Part shown: positions 5,713 to 11,229 of the stretch, piece after piece
Numbering within the stretch: position 1 is the first letter of the stretch
How the letters are laid out: each line of letters begins with the position of its first letter
DNA from: Rhodospirillaceae bacterium
GTDB taxonomy: Bacteria > Pseudomonadota > Alphaproteobacteria > Rhodospirillales > Magnetospirillaceae
Reading direction: 5' to 3'
Length of the DNA stretch: 11,229 nt
Assembly: GCA_013349735.1 (NCBI GenBank)
Contig: DUZC01000052.1
Span: forward strand, 1 to 11,229
The notes under the pieces: model-generated
The model's input: the letters and a program-made list of their open reading frames with translations, nothing else
The model's database searches: none
Told to the model about the DNA's origin: nothing
Made by a program: the position numbers and the translations under genes

Positions 5713-8700
5713 ATGTCAAAAGCCAAGGGAACAACCAGCCCTTCCCTCACAAAGCCCGTTCGCAAAAAGACCGCGGCTGCCGAAGCCTTGGCCAAAATGC
5801 CGCTTTCCAAAAAATCTGCGGCAGCACGGGAATCGGCCAAGTCCGAACCCGATAGCGGTGCTGTCTCTGACGGACCTCTTTTTTACGTCGGCATCGGCGC
5901 GTCAGCCGGTGGGCTCGAGGCTCTGCGCCCCTTTGTGGCCAATCTGCCGGCGCACGCCAATATGACCTACATTCTTGCCCAGCATATGTCCCCGGACCAT
6001 CGCAGCCTGATGGTGGAATTGCTGGCCAGGGAAACCACTTTGAAGGTTGAAGAGGCAACCAATAACATCCCGCCTAAGGCAGACACCCTCTATGTCGCGC
6101 CGCCCAATTCGGACGTTACCGTCGTCAACGGAAAATTGCGCATCAGCAAACCCACCAACACGATTGGGCCTAAGCCATCGGTGGATCGTTTCTTTATCAG
6201 CTTGGCTGACGATCAGGAAGATCGGGCCATTGGGATCATTTTGTCCGGCACTGGCTCGGATGGCGCCCGCGGCATCAAAGCCATCAAAGCCGCCGGCGGA
6301 ATCTCGATAGCCCAGGAACCAAAATCCGCCAAATATGACAGCATGCCCATGGCCGCGATCCGGGCCGGTGGCGCCGATCTGGTTTTACCACCCCACGAAA
6401 TTTCCAACCAATTGCGGGCCATCGTCCAAAGGCCGCGCACCCCAATCGATGACGATCATGAAGAGGCACCGCCTTCGACCATTCGCGGCATCATCCGTCA
6501 GATCGCGACCCAAACCGGCATGGATTTCTCCAATTACAAGGACGCCACGATTTCCCGGCAGATCCTAAGGCGTATGGCGGCGATGCAGATTCCCAGCCTC
6601 GAGGACTATGGCGAACATATCGCCAGGCATCACGAGGAGTTGAGCGAGCTTGCCGGAAATTTTCTGATTTGCGTTACATCCTTCTTTCGTGACCCTGAAT
6701 CTTTTGATGCTGTTCGCCGCGCGCTCCGCGAGATGTTGAAGACAAAACAGCCCGGCGACGATATCCGGGTCTGGATACCGGGCTGTGCCACAGGCGAAGA
6801 AGTCTATACCGTTGCCATTATCCTGGCCGAAGAATTGGGCGAGCATCGGGACAAATATCGTGTCCAGCTTTTTGCCACCGATATCAATGCCGATGCGGTC
6901 GGCTCGGCGCGGGCCGGCATCTATCCGGAAGCGGCGCTTAGCGGTCTCGACAGCGCCTTGATCGCCCGATATTTCACTGCCCAGGAAGGAATGTACCGGA
7001 TTGACCAAAGCCTGCGCGACATGACTTTGTTCGCGCGCCAGGATCTTGTCCAGGATCCTCCTTTTGTTCGTCTGGATATGGTCAGTTGCCGCAATCTCTT
7101 GATTTACTTCAAGGCCGAATTGCAGGAACGGGTCATGAAGGTCTTCCATTACGCCTTGCGGAACCACGGAATTTTATTCCTTGGAAAATCCGAGTCGGTC
7201 GGAAGACTTGGCAATTTGTTCCTTGAAAAGGACAGAAAAAACAAAATCTTTCTGAAGCGCCAGGTTGCATCGCCGATGATCGGCAATTTCAGCCGCCTGC
7301 GTGGCTTGCCGGGAAGCAACGGCTTTGAACCTCCGGTTGAAAAGTTGACCGCGACGCCCTCCTCCGTGCTCGGGCATGAGCGTTTGTTCGAACTCTATGC
7401 GCCCGCCAGCCTTTTGATGACCAGCAATGGTGACATCCTGGAAATCTTTGGGGATTGCGGAAATTTTCTAACAATAAAAAAAGGCAAAGCCGACTTTAAC
7501 GCCTTTACGCTTATTAAGCCGGCGTTTCGCGCGGAGCTGCGGGCCTTCGCCCATCGGGTCGGCCGCACCAAATTAAGTGCCGTCTGCAGTTCGGTCGAGA
7601 TGTCGGTGGACGGCAGCACCAAACATTATCGCATGGCCGTTCACTATGTTGGTCAGCAGGATATGGACGAGCCCAATCTGTTGCTGGTTTGTTTTGAGGC
7701 AGCCGAGGACAGACAGACACCAGCACCAGATGGAACCGCCAGCATTCCCGGGTCCAATGAGCGGGTCATAGAACTTGAGCAAGAGATCGTCTTAAATCGA
7801 GAAAACTTGCAGACCGTGATTGAAGAACTTGAGACTGCCAATGAAGAATTGCAGTCGCTTAATGAAGAGGCTCAGGCAGCTAACGAAGAACTGCAAGCAT
7901 CGAACGAGGAACTGGAAACAGCGAATGAGGAACTGCAAGCTTCAAATGAGGAGCTTATTACAGTTAATGACGAACTCGGCTCCAGGACACTTGAACTAAG
8001 CGAAGCGAATAGTGACCTTAACAATATCCTGGAAAGCTTGTTTAAGGCCGTTTTGGTGGTTGATCGAAATCTGTACATCACGCGCCATAACCGCGTTGCG
8101 CTTGAATTTTTTGATATTCCAGCCGATTCCAAGCCAAACCTGGCCTCAGTCCGCAGCCAGTTTCAGATTCCAGAAATCCTGGATCATGTCAGCAAAGTAC
8201 TCAAGACCGGCAAAATCCACGAACTGGAGTTCAACCGCGAGGACTCTAAAACCTTCAAAGTGCGTCTGACCCCTTATGTCGCCAACAGCCGCAAAGGAGT
8301 CAGCGGCGTCGTCATCAGTATCATTGACATCACCGAAGCCAAAATTTCCGAGGATAAATTGCGTCTTTCGGCATCGGTCTTTGAACATGCCTCTGAGGCG
8401 ACGGTCATCACGGACAACAAAAATCGGATCATCTCGGTCAATCCGGCCTTTACCCAGATTACCGGCTACAGCCCGGAAGATGTCATTGGTCTGGACCCGA
8501 AAGTTCTGAATTCTGGCAGACAACCAAAAGAATTCTTTAAAAATATGTGGGAAACCCTGAAGTCGAAAGGCCTTTGGCAGGGAGAGATCCAGAACATTCG
8601 AAAAAACGGCGACATCTATACAGAATGGCTTTCTATTAATGTATTAAGAAACGACCAAGGTGATGTCATCCGGCATATCGGCGTCTTCAGCGACATCAGC

Positions 8701-10065
8701 GATGCAAAAAAAGCGCAAGAGACCATCGAACGCCAAGCCACTTTTGATACGCTGACCGGGTTACCCAACCGCAGCCTGACCATGGACCGCTTGCGGCAGA
8801 TGCTGTCATTTTGCCGCCGCAATGGACGCATGTTCGCCGTGATGTTCATGGACCTTGACCACTTTAAATCGGTCAATGATGCCCTTGGTCATGCTGCCGG
8901 CGACGAGCTGTTGGTTAAAACGGCGCTGCGTATCAAAAATGTGTTGCGCGATTCGGACTCGGTCGGCCGCATGGGGGGCGATGAGTTTATTGTTTTATTA
9001 GGAGAATTGAACAGCGCCGACGATATCATTCCAATCGCCAACAAGATTCTCTCTGAGGTGCGCCAGCCGCTTCTGGTTGCCGGTCACACTTTGAAGACCG
9101 CAATCAGCATCGGCATCACGGTTTATCCCTTGGATGGCGACACCGCCGAGGCGATGCTGAAAAATGCCGACAGTGCCATGTATGAAGCCAAAAAACATGG
9201 CCGCAACACCTTCTGTTTCTTTACGCACCGTATGCAGGATGAAGCGAATAAACGCCATTGGATCGATAGTGAGCTTGGTTCGGCGGTGATGGATGATCGC
9301 CTGCATTTGTATTACCAGCCCATCATCCGGCTCGATACTCTGGCTATGTCCGGTGCCGAGGCCCTTCTGCGCTGGCAGCATCCAGCCCGCGGCTTTATTC
9401 CGCCCGATGTGTTTATTCCGGTGGCCGAACAGAACGGTATGATTTCTAAGCTGAGCCGTTGGGTCTTTGCCAAGGGCCTGACGACCTGGGAAAATTGCGC
9501 GACGGCCCCGGGAACGGCGCTGTCACTTTCCTTCAATTTATCAGCGGCCGAATTCGTATCGCGCGATCACATGGAGCAATTGCTGCTGTTATTGAGCAAA
9601 CGGGACCTTTCGCCTGAACACCAGATCCTGATTGAAATTACCGAAAGCATGAAACTTTCGGATAACACCGAATATATTGAAATTCTTCAGAGACTTAAGG
9701 ACCATGGCTGCCAGATTGCCATTGACGATTTTGGCACCGGTTATTCCTCTCTCAGTTATTTAAAACGAATGCCCATCGACATTATCAAGATCGATAAGTC
9801 ATTCGTGCAGGACATCACGCATGACGCGACCGATGCCGCCACCGTAAAGGCGATCTTGCAGATGGCCGACGCTTTTGGCATGAAAACCGTAGCCGAGGGT
9901 GTCGAAACGCCAGAACAGCTAGCCTTTCTGCAGGAGCATGGCTGCACCTTTGCTCAGGGCTTTCTGTTCAGCAAACCCCTTCCCTTCGACGAATTCATAA
10001 ATTTTGCGCAACTTCGTTACCCAACCGAGGAAAATTTCCCCGCTAAAGAAGTAATGGCCGACTGA
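5713..10065 (+). CDS. CheB-CheR fusion with PAS, coiled-coil, GGDEF and EAL domains
   Basis: This 1450-residue, apparently soluble signalling protein has no transmembrane segment. In order: a Lys/Ala-rich tail (1-55); a CheB methylesterase domain without a receiver (about 58-245), with S64 in GASAGG, H91 and D183 in SGTGSDG; a CheR methyltransferase (about 255-517) with VTSFFRD, the SAM motif GCATGEE (357-363) and NLLIYF; a PAS-like region (about 550-665); a heptad coiled coil (about 686-775); two PAS domains (about 777-880 and 885-1000); GGDEF (about 1005-1170), with the active site 1088-1092 and inhibitory RxxD site R1079-D1082; and EAL (about 1190-1435), with E1216, N1275, E1308, D1338-D1339, K1359, E1395 and Q1415. 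All the catalytic positions I could check are kept. It could act on chemoreceptor glutamates and both make and degrade cyclic-di-GMP. Which activities dominate cannot be read from sequence. Confidence 0.95.
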   Translation: MSKAKGTTSPSLTKPVRKKTAAAEALAKMPLSKKSAAARESAKSEPDSGAVSDGPLFYVGIGASAGGLEALRPFVANLPAHANMTYILAQHMSPDHRSLMVELLARETTLKVEEATNNIPPKADTLYVAPPNSDVTVVNGKLRISKPTNTIGPKPSVDRFFISLADDQEDRAIGIILSGTGSDGARGIKAIKAAGGISIAQEPKSAKYDSMPMAAIRAGGADLVLPPHEISNQLRAIVQRPRTPIDDDHEEAPPSTIRGIIRQIATQTGMDFSNYKDATISRQILRRMAAMQIPSLEDYGEHIARHHEELSELAGNFLICVTSFFRDPESFDAVRRALREMLKTKQPGDDIRVWIPGCATGEEVYTVAIILAEELGEHRDKYRVQLFATDINADAVGSARAGIYPEAALSGLDSALIARYFTAQEGMYRIDQSLRDMTLFARQDLVQDPPFVRLDMVSCRNLLIYFKAELQERVMKVFHYALRNHGILFLGKSESVGRLGNLFLEKDRKNKIFLKRQVASPMIGNFSRLRGLPGSNGFEPPVEKLTATPSSVLGHERLFELYAPASLLMTSNGDILEIFGDCGNFLTIKKGKADFNAFTLIKPAFRAELRAFAHRVGRTKLSAVCSSVEMSVDGSTKHYRMAVHYVGQQDMDEPNLLLVCFEAAEDRQTPAPDGTASIPGSNERVIELEQEIVLNRENLQTVIEELETANEELQSLNEEAQAANEELQASNEELETANEELQASNEELITVNDELGSRTLELSEANSDLNNILESLFKAVLVVDRNLYITRHNRVALEFFDIPADSKPNLASVRSQFQIPEILDHVSKVLKTGKIHELEFNREDSKTFKVRLTPYVANSRKGVSGVVISIIDITEAKISEDKLRLSASVFEHASEATVITDNKNRIISVNPAFTQITGYSPEDVIGLDPKVLNSGRQPKEFFKNMWETLKSKGLWQGEIQNIRKNGDIYTEWLSINVLRNDQGDVIRHIGVFSDISDAKKAQETIERQATFDTLTGLPNRSLTMDRLRQMLSFCRRNGRMFAVMFMDLDHFKSVNDALGHAAGDELLVKTALRIKNVLRDSDSVGRMGGDEFIVLLGELNSADDIIPIANKILSEVRQPLLVAGHTLKTAISIGITVYPLDGDTAEAMLKNADSAMYEAKKHGRNTFCFFTHRMQDEANKRHWIDSELGSAVMDDRLHLYYQPIIRLDTLAMSGAEALLRWQHPARGFIPPDVFIPVAEQNGMISKLSRWVFAKGLTTWENCATAPGTALSLSFNLSAAEFVSRDHMEQLLLLLSKRDLSPEHQILIEITESMKLSDNTEYIEILQRLKDHGCQIAIDDFGTGYSSLSYLKRMPIDIIKIDKSFVQDITHDATDAATVKAILQMADAFGMKTVAEGVETPEQLAFLQEHGCTFAQGFLFSKPLPFDEFINFAQLRYPTEENFPAKEVMAD
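7822..7977 (+). repeat. In-gene 21-base tandem repeat encoding heptad coiled coil
   Basis: Eight degenerate 21-base units, the last one partial, encode the seven-residue pattern EELxxxN (ending DEL) at residues 704-755 of the large signalling protein. One unit deviates as EEAQAAN. The protein pattern is much more regular than the DNA, which varies at third positions, so it is held by selection rather than very recent duplication. Such a signalling coiled coil is common between the CheR and PAS portions of CheB/CheR fusions. Confidence 0.85.
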
Positions 10066-10079
10066 CCCTAAGCGGCCAT
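10054..10079 (+). terminator. Hairpin over the stop codon of the CheB/CheR gene (possible terminator)
   Basis: ATGGCCG at 10054-10060 and CGGCCAT at 10073-10079 form a perfect 7-base-pair GC-rich stem with a 12-base loop containing the TGA stop. No T-tract follows, so a classic intrinsic terminator is not supported. It could still stall or protect the transcript end. Confidence 0.3.
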
Positions 10080-10151
10080 ATCGACAACGATGACGCCAAT
10101 ATTATTGGTCTATTATCTGCCTGGACGAAATGATCCACGCGATTCATTATT

Positions 10152-10174
10152 GGCGCCGGGCTTCCATGGGCGCC
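10152..10174 (+). other. GGCGCC hairpin in the leader before the dCache sensor gene
   Basis: Two GGCGCC palindromes (10152-10157 and 10169-10174) can pair around an 11-base loop. In addition, CGCCAATA (10094-10101) is the inverse of TATTGGCG (10148-10155). The 155-base gap 10066-10220 holds no credible ORF. These structures may be regulatory but are short. Confidence 0.2.
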
Positions 10175-10209
10175 GTCGCAACAGACCCTTGGCCTTACGG
10201 CGGCATGCC

Positions 10210-10215
10210 AGGAGA
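10210..10215 (+). promoter_or_regulatory. Strong ribosome binding site for dCache sensor gene
   Basis: AGGAGA lies 5 bases before the ATG at 10221. It is the best Shine-Dalgarno sequence in the window and fixes the start of the last gene. Confidence 0.75.
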
Positions 10216-10220
10216 TTGAG

Positions 10221-11229
10221 ATGACTCTCCACCACCGCGTTGGCATTCGCGCCAAGCTGATCCTGATTTTTGTGCTGATCAAGGTGATCCCGCTGCTGCT
10301 GCTGGCCGGTTTCGCCTGGAAGGCGCAGCTCTGGCTGGCCGCTCAGGTTTCCGAGAACGTTATCGGCATGACGCGCAACATGCGCGAAACCGCCGAAATC
10401 GTCGCCAACAGCACGACGGGCGCTGCCACCAAGGCGCTGGATGACGCGGCACGCGAGTCCCTAGAACGACTTACCACCGACACCGCCCGCGCTGTGGCCG
10501 CCTTCCTCTATGACCGGGATCGTGACATCCAATCCGCCGCCCTCATCGAGCCGAGCGAGGAGGCTTTCCGCCGTTTTCTTGCCGAGCGCACCCGCGCGGT
10601 CCAGCGGCACCAGCCCTGGGTGCTGACCCCCGATGGCGCCAAATGGATTCCGGGACCGGAAGCGACGCCACGTTACGACAGACCGACCGTCTTACCCACC
10701 ATCCCGGATAATCGTCGCAATTTTAATTATCGGCCGCCGGCAGAGGACGGGATCGTCTCGCAAGCGCCTTTGTTCCTGGAAATGACCTTCGTCGGTCTGG
10801 ACGGGCGGGAAAAGGTCAAGGTCACCGCGTCCCCTCTGATGTCGCCCCAACTGCGCGACGTGTCTGTGCGGGAAAACACCTTTATCAAGGCTGAAACCTA
10901 TTTCCCGGCGCTCAAGGCGTTAAAGCCGGGGGAAATCTATGTGTCAGACGTAATTGGCGCCTATGTTTCAACCCCCATCATCGGCCCCTTCACGCCGAAG
11001 ACGGCCGCAGCCAAGGGAATCGCGTTTGCTCCTGAAAATGCCGCCTTCGCCGGGACTGAGAACCCATTAGGCAAGCGATTCCAAGGTATTGTGCGCTGGG
11101 CCACACCGGTGGTTCGCACAGGCCAAACGATCGGTTGGGTGACGCTGGCGCTGAACCACGACCATCTGATGGAATTCACCGACCATATCCTGCCAACCAG
11201 CGACCGCTATTCACCAATTGCCGACGCGG
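10221..11229 (+). CDS. Membrane-anchored dCache sensor protein, N-terminal part (3' end outside window)
   Basis: An open frame of 336 codons runs off the window. A short basic N-terminus is followed by one transmembrane segment at about residues 13-33 (LILIFVLIKVIPLLLLAGF). A long extracytoplasmic region follows. It includes FLYDRDRDIQ near the start of the sensing domain and, further on, FIKAETYFPALKALKPGEIY, VSDVIGAY and GKRFQGIVRWATPVV, then a conserved-looking HLMEFTDHI segment. This resembles the double-Cache ligand-sensing region of alphaproteobacterial histidine kinases, GGDEF proteins or phosphatases. The second transmembrane helix and output domain are beyond the window, so the output type is unknown. 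Composition looks richer in GC than upstream genes (several hand-counted 60-base lines at 60-68%). It lies 155 bases after the cyclic-di-GMP gene and may share a signalling role. Confidence 0.8.
   Translation, partial: MTLHHRVGIRAKLILIFVLIKVIPLLLLAGFAWKAQLWLAAQVSENVIGMTRNMRETAEIVANSTTGAATKALDDAARESLERLTTDTARAVAAFLYDRDRDIQSAALIEPSEEAFRRFLAERTRAVQRHQPWVLTPDGAKWIPGPEATPRYDRPTVLPTIPDNRRNFNYRPPAEDGIVSQAPLFLEMTFVGLDGREKVKVTASPLMSPQLRDVSVRENTFIKAETYFPALKALKPGEIYVSDVIGAYVSTPIIGPFTPKTAAAKGIAFAPENAAFAGTENPLGKRFQGIVRWATPVVRTGQTIGWVTLALNHDHLMEFTDHILPTSDRYSPIADA

Noticed and set aside
5685..5713. TTGAAT and TAGAAT as promoter elements for the large signalling gene
   Set aside because: The spacing does not fit a -35/-10 pair, and TAGAAT is too close to the start codon.
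6565..7167. 200-codon minus-strand open frame inside the CheR region
   Set aside because: The sense frame carries intact CheR motifs; the antisense product has no recognisable domain.

Overview
The window looks like chromosomal DNA of an alphaproteobacterium, most likely in or near the Rhodospirillales. I infer this from the style of the signalling genes: a stand-alone bacteriohemerythrin, a CheB-CheR-PAS-GGDEF-EAL giant, receiver proteins with a GPxRRR tail motif, and a dCache sensor. Base composition is moderate, with hand-counted 60-base lines mostly 50-60% GC. No rRNA, tRNA, CRISPR array, insertion sequence or phage gene was seen. Genes fill almost the whole window and no gene-free stretch exceeds 300 bases.

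Layout: (1) 2-445 is the 3' end of a pilin-like secreted protein. (2) 497-1073 is a broken UbiA-family prenyltransferase. Its start and its C-terminal two-fifths or more are present, but the middle, with the first Asp-rich motif, is missing and the halves are in different frames. (3) 1245-5264 holds three same-strand genes: a hemerythrin with all seven iron ligands, a 436-residue protein with a degenerate receiver domain and an unrecognised helical C-terminus, and a complete ovoA (ovothiol biosynthesis) beginning 15 bases after it. (4) A short minus-strand ORF converges on ovoA with two bases between the stops. (5) About 210-290 bases with several small dyads separate it from 5713-10065, a 1450-residue CheB/CheR/PAS/coiled-coil/PAS/PAS/GGDEF/EAL protein with every expected catalytic motif visible. 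(6) At 10221 a membrane-anchored dCache sensor gene starts and runs off the end of the window.

How the genes may work together: the hemerythrin (O2/NO/redox sensing or carrying), the pseudo-receiver and OvoA (a thiol antioxidant enzyme) could form a redox-linked expression unit. The CheB/CheR/GGDEF/EAL protein and the following dCache sensor form a separate signalling block centred on receptor methylation and cyclic-di-GMP. Both statements are inference from gene order and domain content.

I see no clearly new multi-gene system. The best candidates for something undescribed are the pseudo-receiver protein next to ovoA and the internal deletion in the prenyltransferase gene.
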